Source: GWE2-42-39 sp963662895
Lineage (GTDB): Bacteria; Bacteroidota; Bacteroidia; Bacteroidales; Prolixibacteraceae
NCBI GenBank assembly: GCA_963662895.1
Contig: OY759981.1
Coordinates: 3,100,001 to 3,164,000, forward strand
Direction of reading: 5' to 3'
Length of the DNA: 64,000 nucleotides
Part shown: positions 17,161 to 24,838 of the stretch, one piece after another
Position numbering within the stretch: position 1 is the stretch's first letter
Layout: every line of letters starts with the position of its first letter
Notes under the pieces: model-generated
What the model saw: only the letters and a program-made list of their open reading frames with translations
Databases searched by the model: none
What the model was told of the DNA's origin: nothing
Made by a program: the position numbers and the translations under genes

Positions 17161-17949
17161 TTACTTCGATGGTACAATCATTTTAACAAATTCTGAAATT
17201 CTCTGCTCCAGTGTTAAACTCTTGTCAAGTGCTTTTACAAAGGCACTGCCGATGATTGCCCCGCTGGCGTATCTACAGGCGTTTGCGAAAGTCTCGGCAG
17301 TTGAAATGCCAAAACCGATCAGCCGTGGATTTTTCAGTTGGAGCGAGTTGACCCGTTCGAAATATTCGGTATGGTAATCTGCTACATTTTGCTTTATTCC
17401 TGTTGTTGACGAACTCGAGACCATATAAATAAATCCTGACGATTCTGCATCAATTTGCCGGATTCGCTCATCGGATGTTTGTGGCGTAATCAACAAAATG
17501 TTATGAATATGGTAAGCTTCGAATACTGGTTTATACCTTGAAAGATATTCGTTTAACGGCAGGTCGGGGATAATCAGCCCGTCGATGCCCACCTCCGAAC
17601 ACTTTTGACAGAAATTTTCGATGCCAAACTGAATAACCGGGTTCAGGTAGCCCATCATTATCAATGGTATTTTTACAGTCTGGCGAATATCCTTCAATTG
17701 TCCGAACAGTTTTTTTATGCTCATGCCGTTCCTAAGTGCTATATAGCTACTGTTTTGTATAACAGGTCCATCGGCTACAGGGTCGGAGAAAGGCATCCCG
17801 ATTTCAATCAAATCGACACCATTTTTTTCCAGCTCCCGGATAATGGGAACAGTATCGTTCAATTCCGGATAGCCGGCTGTAAAATATACCGATAGTATAT
17901 TTTTATTTTTTTGCTGAAGGAGCTGGTTGATTCTATTTTGTGTGTTCAT
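17161..17949 (-). CDS. trpA: Tryptophan synthase alpha chain
   Basis: This subunit splits indole-3-glycerol phosphate into indole and glyceraldehyde 3-phosphate and passes the indole to TrpB. The 262-residue protein has the two catalytic acids at the same numbers as in E. coli: Glu49 in LIEIGMPFSDP and Asp60 in VADGPVIQ. It also has IPDLPLNEY, the flexible SSSSTTGI loop, and the phosphate-binding IGFGIS and GAIIGSAFVK elements. It is the last gene of the trp operon. An 87-bp spacer with a GCTAGC-rich palindromic stretch separates it from trpB. Confidence 0.97.
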   Translation of the reverse strand: MNTQNRINQLLQQKNKNILSVYFTAGYPELNDTVPIIRELEKNGVDLIEIGMPFSDPVADGPVIQNSSYIALRNGMSIKKLFGQLKDIRQTVKIPLIMMGYLNPVIQFGIENFCQKCSEVGIDGLIIPDLPLNEYLSRYKPVFEAYHIHNILLITPQTSDERIRQIDAESSGFIYMVSSSSTTGIKQNVADYHTEYFERVNSLQLKNPRLIGFGISTAETFANACRYASGAIIGSAFVKALDKSLTLEQRISEFVKMIVPSK

Positions 17950-18036
17950 AATTCTTTCTATTGATATTTCTCTGAAATTAGCAGCAAGGCTGTTTTTTAC
18001 CAGCGGCTAGTTGCTGGCAGCTAGCTACGACTTTTT

Positions 18037-19218
18037 TTAATATCCAAAATAATCTAAATAAGTTTCCATGTCCTTATCTCCCCGTCCCGAGATGTTTACA
18101 ACAGTAATATCATCGGGCTGAAGTTTTATTTTCTCCAGAGCAGCCAGGGCATGTGATGATTCCAATGCCGGTATGATCCCTTCCTTACGGGTAAGCTGGA
18201 GCGCGGCTTTAAAAACTTCTTCGTCGGTAGCCCACATATATTTTGCCCGTCCTGTTTTATACAGATTGGCATGCATCGGCCCGATTCCCGGGTAGTCCAG
18301 TCCGGCTGAAATGGAATACGCTTCGTTAATCTGTCCGTCCTCATTTTGCAGGATATACGAACGGAAACTGTGCAATACGCCCACCGAACCGTTGGTTATA
18401 GTGGCTGCGGTTTCATGGGTATCCACACCTTTCCCGGCTGCTTCCACACCAATCAATTCCACATCCTCATCATCGAGAAAGTGATAAAATGTCCCGGCAG
18501 CATTGCTTCCACCTCCGACACAGGCAATCACACGCGTAGGTGTTTCCTTCCCTGTTTGTTCATCCAACTGCCAGCGAATTTCTTCGGAAATAACCGACTG
18601 AAACCGTGCCACCATATCGGGATACGGGTGTGGCCCCATTGTGGAACCAATCAGGTAATAAGTGTCAACGGGGTTATTGATCCAGTCGCGCATAGCCCCG
18701 TTGGTTGCATCTTTTAGCGTTTTGCTCCCCGATTCAACCGGAACCACATCGGCGCCTAACATACGCATTTTTTTTACATTTGGGGCCTGACGTTCAACAT
18801 CAATTGCCCCCATATAAACGATACATTTTAGCCCCGTTAATGCACAAACCGTGGCCGTTGCCAGTCCGTGCTGCCCCGCACCTGTTTCGGCAATAATCCG
18901 GGTTTTTCCAAGCTCTTTGGCCAGCAATATCTGCCCAATGGTATTGTTAACCTTGTGCGAGCCCGTGTGATTGCAATCTTCCCGTTTCAGATAAATATGC
19001 GACTGATAATGTTCCGACATCCGTTTTGCATAATAAAGCGGTGACGGACGGCCTGCATAATTTTTCAACAGCCCGATAAAATCCTGCCGGAAATTATACG
19101 AATTGATAATTCGCAGGTAATTGTCCTGGAGTTCCTTCACATTGGGGTACATCATTTCGGGAATGAATGCCCCTCCGAACTCCCCGTAATAGCCTTTGTC
19201 GTTTACTTGATATTTCAT
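18037..19218 (-). CDS. trpB: Tryptophan synthase beta chain
   Basis: This PLP enzyme joins indole and serine to make tryptophan. The 393-residue protein carries the PLP lysine Lys89 in HTGSHKVNN, ETGAGQHG, the phosphate-binding GGGSNAAG, and GRGDKD at the C terminus. It is of the standard trpB1 type that works with TrpA. Two direct copies of TTAAGATATTAG lie in the 38-bp spacer between it and trpF. Confidence 0.97.
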   Translation of the reverse strand: MKYQVNDKGYYGEFGGAFIPEMMYPNVKELQDNYLRIINSYNFRQDFIGLLKNYAGRPSPLYYAKRMSEHYQSHIYLKREDCNHTGSHKVNNTIGQILLAKELGKTRIIAETGAGQHGLATATVCALTGLKCIVYMGAIDVERQAPNVKKMRMLGADVVPVESGSKTLKDATNGAMRDWINNPVDTYYLIGSTMGPHPYPDMVARFQSVISEEIRWQLDEQTGKETPTRVIACVGGGSNAAGTFYHFLDDEDVELIGVEAAGKGVDTHETAATITNGSVGVLHSFRSYILQNEDGQINEAYSISAGLDYPGIGPMHANLYKTGRAKYMWATDEEVFKAALQLTRKEGIIPALESSHALAALEKIKLQPDDITVVNISGRGDKDMETYLDYFGY

Positions 19219-19256
19219 ATTTAAGATATTAGTCTTTTATACTTAAGATATTAGAC

Positions 19257-19892
19257 TTATTTTGATCGTATTTCTAAAATGAACTTTCTGACTTTTTCTA
19301 CATCTTTTGTTCCTGGACTGATTTCGAATCCGCTGTTGATATCGAGCCCGAAAAGTTGCGGGTGCCGGAAGTTGCGGATATTTTTTACATCATCAGGACC
19401 AATGCCACCGCTCAGGAAAAACGGAACATTCAACGTGTAATTGTCAAGCAACTGCCAGTTGAATTTCTGCCCTGTGCCTCCTGGTAATTTCCCTTTCGTG
19501 TCGAACAAAAAGTAATCGCAGCAGTTCTGGTATGCCTTCAATGACTCGAAATCAAACAATTCATCAACTGGAAAAGCTTTGAAAACCACGTAGCCTGAAT
19601 TTTGGATGGTACGACAATAGTCTGGCGTTTCCTGCCCGTGTAATTGGATAACGTTCAGCTTCCAGTTCTGAGCGGTTACAAAAACCTGTTCCGTTGCCTC
19701 GTTTACAAAGACTCCAACTTTCCGGATATGGGAAGAAACAGCTTCTATGATTGTCGGTTGCGCCTCATATCCTGCAAACCGTTTGCTTTTCGGGTAAAAA
19801 ATGAACCCTATGAAATCAGGTCTGACTTTTGCAATCCCTGCAATATTTTTGGGTTCGCGCATCCCGCACACTTTTATTTTCAAATTCCCCAT
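19257..19892 (-). CDS. trpF: Phosphoribosylanthranilate isomerase
   Basis: This enzyme performs the Amadori rearrangement of phosphoribosyl anthranilate. The 211-residue TIM barrel starts with KIKVCGM, which holds the catalytic Cys, and contains PDFIGFIFYPKSKR, VGVFVNE, VIQLHGQE, the Asp-bearing FLFDTKG, LSGGIGPDDV, and GLDINSGFE at the C terminus. It is a free-standing enzyme, not fused to TrpC as it is in enteric bacteria. Confidence 0.96.
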   Translation of the reverse strand: MGNLKIKVCGMREPKNIAGIAKVRPDFIGFIFYPKSKRFAGYEAQPTIIEAVSSHIRKVGVFVNEATEQVFVTAQNWKLNVIQLHGQETPDYCRTIQNSGYVVFKAFPVDELFDFESLKAYQNCCDYFLFDTKGKLPGGTGQKFNWQLLDNYTLNVPFFLSGGIGPDDVKNIRNFRHPQLFGLDINSGFEISPGTKDVEKVRKFILEIRSK

Positions 19893-19911
19893 GTTTTTGT
19901 TTGTTTTACTA

Positions 19912-19950
19912 CATACAGATCGGACGACTTTGAGCCATCCGATCTGTATG
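19912..19950. repeat. 13-bp perfect inverted repeat between trpC and trpF
   Basis: CATACAGATCGGA (19912-19924) and TCCGATCTGTATG (19938-19950) are exact complements around a 13-nt loop. On the operon transcript it follows the trpC stop immediately, and no T-tract comes after it. It is therefore more likely an mRNA processing or stability hairpin than a terminator. Confidence 0.85.
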
Positions 19951-20736
19951 CTACTCTATATTTTTAATAAACTCAGCACAGGCCTTTACAGGATCGCAGG
20001 TTTTCATAAATGTTTCACCAATCAGAAATCCTTTGAAACCAGCCTTTCTTAATTTTTTGATACTTGCCGGATTCGAGATTCCGCTTTCCGAAATTTTTAT
20101 GAATTGACCGGGAATGAGTTTGCTCAGTCGGACAGAAGTATCCACATCGACCACAAAAGTGCGCAGATCGCGGTTGTTCACTCCGACAATATCGACCTGC
20201 GGATTAAGTTTTTCCAGTTCTTCTTCGTTGTGTATTTCAACCAAAACTTCCAAGCCCAGTTCTTTGGCTTTTAGGGTCAGTTCGAGTAACAATTCTTTGT
20301 CCAGGCTTTCGGCGATTAGCAGGATCAGGTCGGCACCATGCGCTTTGGCTTCATAAACCTGGTACGGGTCGAGCATGAAATCTTTGCGAAGAATCGGCGT
20401 ATCCGGATTTGCCTGCCTTGCTTTTGCCAGATTGGTAAACGAACCGCCAAAATACGTGGAATCGGTTAAAATGGAAAGTCCGCTTACCCCGGCTGTTACG
20501 TAACCTGCCGTTACCTGTGATGCTTCTGCTTCAGCATTTATAACACCTTTTGAAGGTGATTTCGGTTTAAACTCGGCAATAATACCGCTTGCACCTTCGG
20601 CTAGCAAAGCAGCTTTCAGCGAATTTGTCTTCCGGTGGAAATACGGCGAAAGTTGCAATTGTCCAATACTGATCATTGATTTCGCGTCCTCAATTTCCTT
20701 TCGTTTGTTGTTATTTATTTCATCGAGTATAGTCAT
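19951..20736 (-). CDS. trpC: Indole-3-glycerol-phosphate synthase
   Basis: This enzyme closes the pyrrole ring to make indole-3-glycerol phosphate. The 261-residue TIM barrel has the catalytic signatures EFKPKSPSKG at about residues 54-63, LTDSTYFGGS, ILRKDFMLD, LLIAESL, VEIHNEEEL, IVGVNNRDL and SESGIS. The reading frame is complete. It is separated from the upstream remnant gene by 88 bp. Confidence 0.96.
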   Translation of the reverse strand: MTILDEINNNKRKEIEDAKSMISIGQLQLSPYFHRKTNSLKAALLAEGASGIIAEFKPKSPSKGVINAEAEASQVTAGYVTAGVSGLSILTDSTYFGGSFTNLAKARQANPDTPILRKDFMLDPYQVYEAKAHGADLILLIAESLDKELLLELTLKAKELGLEVLVEIHNEEELEKLNPQVDIVGVNNRDLRTFVVDVDTSVRLSKLIPGQFIKISESGISNPASIKKLRKAGFKGFLIGETFMKTCDPVKACAEFIKNIE

Positions 20737-20824
20737 TTCTTTCGATAATTAGATTCAGGATACCAGATGTTCGAGATTATAGTTGTTTTGTCAATCTGCA
20801 AAATATTGCCATTATCATTAGTTT

Positions 20825-21160
20825 TTAGCTCTGAAAAATCCGTAACTGTTTGTTGCCCCCTTTCTGAAATTCGTATTTTACTTTTTCTATCCGGTAATCA
20901 ATTCTATTACGTAACTGTTCGAAAACAGATTGAGTTGCTTCATCAATTCTGCTTTTGATTTGTTTTGCCGAGAAAGTATAAACCGGATCAATGGAGATGT
21001 ACGAACCACTTAGGGCAGTCAACTCGGCATTGAATGATGCCGGGCCGTCGGCGCAGGCAAGAATCTTTTTGTTCAGATCGTTGTTGGTAAGCCCGAAGAA
21101 TCTCCGGTACTCGCCGAGGTTTCGCCCCCACGGAACAATATCTCGCAGTGTAAATCCCAT
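20825..21160 (-). pseudogene. Internally deleted SAM-dependent methyltransferase remnant
   Basis: The 111-residue frame begins MGFTLRDIVPWGRNLGEYRR and continues ILACADGPASFNAEL (residues 33-47), YISIDPVYTFSAKQIKSRID (54-73) and then, after about residue 85, VKYEFQKGGNKQLRI (94-108). The first part matches the start of a class I methyltransferase family that I know as about 200 or more residues, with motif I as GCGDGPASFN. The last part looks like the end of the same family. The middle, with the rest of the SAM fold, is missing. Motif I has Ala in place of both glycines, so SAM binding is doubtful. The ATG lies 1 bp after the trpD stop, so it is still translated in the operon unless lost. The family assignment is from memory. 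Confidence 0.65.
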
Positions 21161-21161
21161 T

Positions 21162-22151
21162 TTACAGGCTCATAAGTTTTTTTAATACCCCAAAAGCTTT
21201 GCCGGATTTCAGTGATTCACCGGCTTCAGCAACACAGTCGGTCAGCGATTTTTCCGGAGAAATACACTGAATTCCCATTGCAGCATTGGCTATTACCACA
21301 TTCTGCTGTGACTGAGTACCTTTTCCTTCCAGAACATTTCTGAATATTTTTGCAGCATCTTCTATCGACTTTCCGCCGGAAAGTTCTTCCGGGTTAGCAA
21401 CCGGGAACCCGAAATCGGCAGGAGAAAGGTTGTCTTCGGCTTTGTTTGAGACGTAACGGGTATCTCCTGTCAGCGAAATTTCGTCGTAACCATCCAGGCT
21501 GTGGACAATCAGGTAATTCTGTCCGCTTTCAGCAAAAACCTGGTTATACAAATCCATAATTTCCAGATCGGAAACACCGACCAGTTGATTTTTAGGTGCA
21601 GACGGGTTGATGATCGGTCCCATCATGTTAAAAATGGTACGGACTTTTAATGCTTTACGTACCGGGCCAACGTATTTCATAGCCGGATGAAACAACGGGG
21701 CATGCATGAAACATATGCCTGCTTCTTCAAGTTCTTTTTTCAGCTTGCCTGCATCGTTGCTGAACTGGTACCCGGAATATTCGAACATGTTGGAAGCACC
21801 GCTAACCGATGAGAGGCCGTAATTCCCGTGTTTCGAAACTTTGTAACCGGCCCCGGCCAATACGAAACAACTTAGTGTTGAGATGTTGAACGTATTTTTT
21901 CCGTCACCACCGGTACCTACCACATCAATAGTGTTATATGCAGAGAGGTCGACATGTACACATAAATTAAGCAGGGCTTGACGGAATCCGGCCAATTCTT
22001 CTCCTTTGACAGGTCTCATGCGGAAAACGGTCAGGAAGGCGGCCATTTCAGATTCGGAGAATTCACCTTCCCCTATGCGTGTAAAAATGGAACAGGCTTC
22101 TTCTTTTGTAAGTGTATTTCCTGCGAACAGGTAGTCTAATGTGTTTTTCAT
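21162..22151 (-). CDS. trpD: Anthranilate phosphoribosyltransferase
   Basis: This enzyme transfers phosphoribose from PRPP to anthranilate. The 329-residue protein carries the PRPP-binding DVVGTGGDGKNTFNIST at about residues 79-95, KHGNYGLSSVSGASNMFE, the GPVRKALKVRTIFNMMGP segment with the anthranilate-site Arg, and DEISLTG. It is not fused to TrpG. It is followed almost without gap by the methyltransferase remnant. Confidence 0.96.
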   Translation of the reverse strand: MKNTLDYLFAGNTLTKEEACSIFTRIGEGEFSESEMAAFLTVFRMRPVKGEELAGFRQALLNLCVHVDLSAYNTIDVVGTGGDGKNTFNISTLSCFVLAGAGYKVSKHGNYGLSSVSGASNMFEYSGYQFSNDAGKLKKELEEAGICFMHAPLFHPAMKYVGPVRKALKVRTIFNMMGPIINPSAPKNQLVGVSDLEIMDLYNQVFAESGQNYLIVHSLDGYDEISLTGDTRYVSNKAEDNLSPADFGFPVANPEELSGGKSIEDAAKIFRNVLEGKGTQSQQNVVIANAAMGIQCISPEKSLTDCVAEAGESLKSGKAFGVLKKLMSL

Positions 22152-22202
22152 AATATTTTAAAGTTGATATTTTTTCTTAATGCTTAATCTCTGTATTTGC
22201 AA

Positions 22203-22808
22203 TCACTGTACGGAAAAACGACTGGCAGCTGCAACGGGACACTTTTTCAGCCAGTTTTCAATCATTTTTTCACCCAGTGGTGTCAGAACCGATTCGGGAT
22301 GGAACTGCACTCCCTGAACATCGTACATTTTGTGCTGTATCGACATAATCATGCCTTTGTTGTCGTAGCTGGTAACTTCGAAGCAGGTGGGAAGATCTTC
22401 ACTGTTCACAATCCACGAGTGATAACGGCCAACCATAAACGTTTCGGGTAACCCGTCGAAAAAGGGACCTGCATGTTTTGTTTTGGTAACAGGGGTTGCA
22501 ATTCCATGAAGTACCTTGTTCATATTTCGAAGGCTCCCTCCAAACGCTTCGCCAATGGCCTGATGGCCGAGACAAACGCCCAGCATACTTTTATTCGGCG
22601 CATATTCGAGAATAATATCAAGCAATAGTCCGGCTTCTTCAGGAATGCCTGGTCCGGGGGAAAGAACAATTTTGTCGTATTTTTCAAGGTCGGAAAGCTT
22701 CAGTTCATCGTTTCTGAATACATCGACCGGTAATCCCGATATTTTTTTGATTGCATGAACCAGGTTGTAGGTAAATGAATCGTAATTGTCTATGACTACT
22801 ATTTTCAT
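22203..22808 (-). CDS. trpG: Anthranilate synthase component II (glutamine amidotransferase)
   Basis: This subunit provides ammonia from glutamine to TrpE. The 201-residue class I amidotransferase has DNYDSFTYNL, SPGPGIPEEAG, the nucleophile Cys79 in GVCLGHQAIGEAFGG, and the His-Glu pair in QFHPESVLT. The spacer to trpE is 88 bp. Confidence 0.95.
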   Translation of the reverse strand: MKIVVIDNYDSFTYNLVHAIKKISGLPVDVFRNDELKLSDLEKYDKIVLSPGPGIPEEAGLLLDIILEYAPNKSMLGVCLGHQAIGEAFGGSLRNMNKVLHGIATPVTKTKHAGPFFDGLPETFMVGRYHSWIVNSEDLPTCFEVTSYDNKGMIMSIQHKMYDVQGVQFHPESVLTPLGEKMIENWLKKCPVAAASRFSVQ

Positions 22809-22896
22809 TATTGACTGTATTTCAAATTTCAGGTAACTCTATTTTTTTTAAACAAAAGCAGCAACGATGGTATTCTTGTAACTGTTTGCTGCGGTG

Positions 22897-24306
22897 TCAA
22901 CTAATCTTCGTTGCAATTTCAATGGCCTTTTTCAGGGCAGCCAGCTTATTGTTTACTTCCTGAAGTTCTTTTTCTTTATCGGATGAAGCCACAATACCGG
23001 CTCCGGCCTGATAGTACAGGCGATTATTTTTACTCAGGAACGAGCGGATCATAATGGCATGGTTCAGTGTTCTGTCGAACCCGATGTAGCCTATGGCTCC
23101 CCCGTAATAACTGCGGCGTTGGTTTTCATACGTGTCGATCAGTTGCATCGCACGTATTTTGGGAGCCCCGGACAGCGTCCCTGCCGGAAAAGAATTACCC
23201 AGTACCGTAATCAGGTTGGCATCATCAGGCAGCTTACCCGACACTTCGGAAACCAAATGGATGACATGCGAGAAATATTGCACCTCACGAAAATTGTCGA
23301 CAACAACATTATCTGCATTACGACTGAGGTCGTTACGGGCCAGATCGACCAGCATCACGTGTTCGGCATTTTCTTTCGGATCGGCGCACAGTTGTTCGGC
23401 CAGTTTGCGGTCGTCATCGTCATTGCCGGTACGGCGGAAAGTTCCGGCAATAGGGTTAATAATGGCACGTCCGTTTTTTATACGTAGAGAAGCTTCGGGA
23501 CTGGAGCCGAAAATACGGTAGTCGCCGTAGTCGAAAAAGAAAAGGTAAGGCGAAGGGTTCACTGTGCGCAAAGCCCGGTAAAGGTGAAAATCGTCGCCGG
23601 TAAACGATTGAGAAAACTGACGAGACAGGACAATCTGGAAAACATCTCCACGGAAACAATGCTCCTTGCCTTTGCTGACCATATATTTATATTCTTCATC
23701 TGTAATATTCGAAACTTCGTCGTTTCCGGGGGTGAATGTCGTGGGCAGAAAAGCCAGGTTGCGAAGGAGTGATTCAATCTGTGCTATTTCTGCTACTTCA
23801 CCTTCCATCAGGTTCTCGATCAGGGATATCATATTTTTGTGATGGTCGATGGCAATCAGATATTTATAGAAGCAGTACTGCACTTCGGGAATTGCATAAT
23901 CCGGTTTCTTTTCTGTAGTGATGTCAACTTTCTCGAAATATTTCACCCCGTCATAACTCAGGTACCCGAATAGGCCGTTGGCAGGCAAATCAGCCGGTAC
24001 ATTTTCCAGTTCGAACGATTTGTAAAAAGCATCCAGTTGCTGGTCGACTGTACAGGTTTTGCTGACCGGCATTTCTTCTTTTTTCCGCCCGTTGTATTCA
24101 ATGGTAATTACACCTTCGTTAGCAGTAAAGCAAGCCATGGGTTTAATGCAAATAAACGAGTAGGCATTTTCATGTCCGTGGTAATCGGAACTTTCAAGCA
24201 GAATGGTTTTTGGGTACATTTCCCTGAATTTCATATACACACTTACCGGGGTAAGCGTATCGCCCAGGAGTCTCCTCTCATTTACTTTTACTTTGATCTT
24301 TTCCAT
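22897..24306 (-). CDS. trpE: Anthranilate synthase component I
   Basis: This enzyme makes anthranilate from chorismate with ammonia from TrpG. The 469-residue protein has the Trp feedback-binding LLESSDYHGHEN near residue 37, and the chorismate-binding core with FQIVLSRQF, GSSPEASLRI, INPIAGTFRR, DLARNDLSR, PAGTLSGAPKIRAM and YYGGAIGYIGF. An in-frame ATG at 24342 sits directly after the attenuator T-run, and a second at 24306 begins the conserved protein (MEKIKVKVNERR). I prefer 24306. The gene is controlled by the leader upstream. Confidence 0.95.
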   Translation of the reverse strand: MEKIKVKVNERRLLGDTLTPVSVYMKFREMYPKTILLESSDYHGHENAYSFICIKPMACFTANEGVITIEYNGRKKEEMPVSKTCTVDQQLDAFYKSFELENVPADLPANGLFGYLSYDGVKYFEKVDITTEKKPDYAIPEVQYCFYKYLIAIDHHKNMISLIENLMEGEVAEIAQIESLLRNLAFLPTTFTPGNDEVSNITDEEYKYMVSKGKEHCFRGDVFQIVLSRQFSQSFTGDDFHLYRALRTVNPSPYLFFFDYGDYRIFGSSPEASLRIKNGRAIINPIAGTFRRTGNDDDDRKLAEQLCADPKENAEHVMLVDLARNDLSRNADNVVVDNFREVQYFSHVIHLVSEVSGKLPDDANLITVLGNSFPAGTLSGAPKIRAMQLIDTYENQRRSYYGGAIGYIGFDRTLNHAIMIRSFLSKNNRLYYQAGAGIVASSDKEKELQEVNNKLAALKKAIEIATKIS

Positions 24307-24344
24307 TAGGTATATTTTAAATTTTTGTTTCGTTTTGCACATAA

Positions 24345-24381
24345 AAAAAGCGGCTTACCGTGTACCGATAAGCCGCTTTTT
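24345..24381 (-). terminator. Attenuator (intrinsic terminator) in the trp leader
   Basis: On the minus strand the arms 24381-24366 and 24360-24345 form a 16-bp stem with one G-T pair (core AAGCGGCTTA/TAAGCCGCTT) around a 5-nt loop. Seven T (24349-24343) come at its end. It lies between the leader peptide and trpE and would stop transcription before the structural genes. The sequence TACCGTG (24424-24418), in the last codons of the leader peptide, can pair with CACGGTA (24362-24356) at the loop and right arm. This gives a candidate antiterminator. Confidence 0.85.
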
Positions 24382-24406
24382 CCTGCTGACATAATTGCAA
24401 TAGTAG

Positions 24407-24475
24407 CTACATCCTTCCACGGTATTGTGAAAAATTTCTGCGCCACCACCAATTTGTCAACATGATACTATTCAT
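24407..24475 (-). CDS. trpL: trp operon leader peptide
   Basis: This 22-codon frame starts at the ATG of 24475, behind an A-rich leader, and ends with TAG at 24407. Codons 9-11 (24451-24443) are three consecutive TGG Trp codons in the context LTNWWWRRNF, where chance would give very few. It lies about 25 bp before the attenuator and about 100 bp before trpE. Ribosome stalling at the Trp codons when charged tRNA(Trp) is scarce would change which RNA arms pair and allow transcription of the operon. The peptide itself need have no function. The assignment is from sequence and the well-known attenuation model, without experimental evidence here. Confidence 0.85.
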   Translation of the reverse strand: MNSIMLTNWWWRRNFSQYRGRM

Positions 24476-24497
24476 TTTTTTAGTTTTAAAGCTACTG

Positions 24498-24527
24498 CAA
24501 AAACAGTAAATATTTTAAAAATACCAA
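24498..24527 (-). promoter_or_regulatory. Candidate promoter of the trp operon
   Basis: On the minus strand TTGG (24527-24524), then 18 bp, then TGTTTTTG (24505-24498) match the Bacteroidota promoter with one mismatch in each box. The leader peptide ATG is 22 bp downstream. A 10-bp inverted repeat (CAATATGGCT at 24525-24534 and AGCCATATTG at 24572-24581) overlaps the -33 box. Confidence 0.5.
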
Positions 24528-24838
24528 TATGGCTATACTTCTCATTATTAACAAGAAGACCCCACCACGGAAGCCATATTGTATTTATACTTTTAATCTT
24601 TTTTTAGAACGACGGTGTAAAAAAAGAAAATAAAATTGTAAAAAGCAACATCCTTCCCTGGAATAAAGAATAAAAATTCTGAAAATTTAATAAATCAAGG
24701 GCAAAAGTGATGTTATATATATCGGCTTAGAAAGCAATAAATTCGGTCAATATGGAAATAATGTTCCGGAAGCCTTAATCAGAAGTTCCGGAAGCACTGT
24801 CCGGTATTTCATTTATTAATTTTTGTCTTACATTTTAT
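24528..24838. other. Non-coding spacer between the trp promoter and sprA
   Basis: No gene is visible in these 311 bp. It contains the distal arm of the 10-bp inverted repeat described at the trp promoter. It also contains two direct copies of GTTCCGGAAGC (24763-24773 and 24785-24795, 22 bp apart), each built on the palindrome TTCCGGAA. No convincing terminator for sprA is evident; the TTCCGGAA pair could form one short 8-bp stem. Confidence 0.55.

Noticed and set aside
24340..24342. Upstream ATG for trpE directly after the attenuator T-run
   Set aside because: The 12 additional residues are not like the conserved start. The ATG at 24306 fits better, although the alternative is not excluded.
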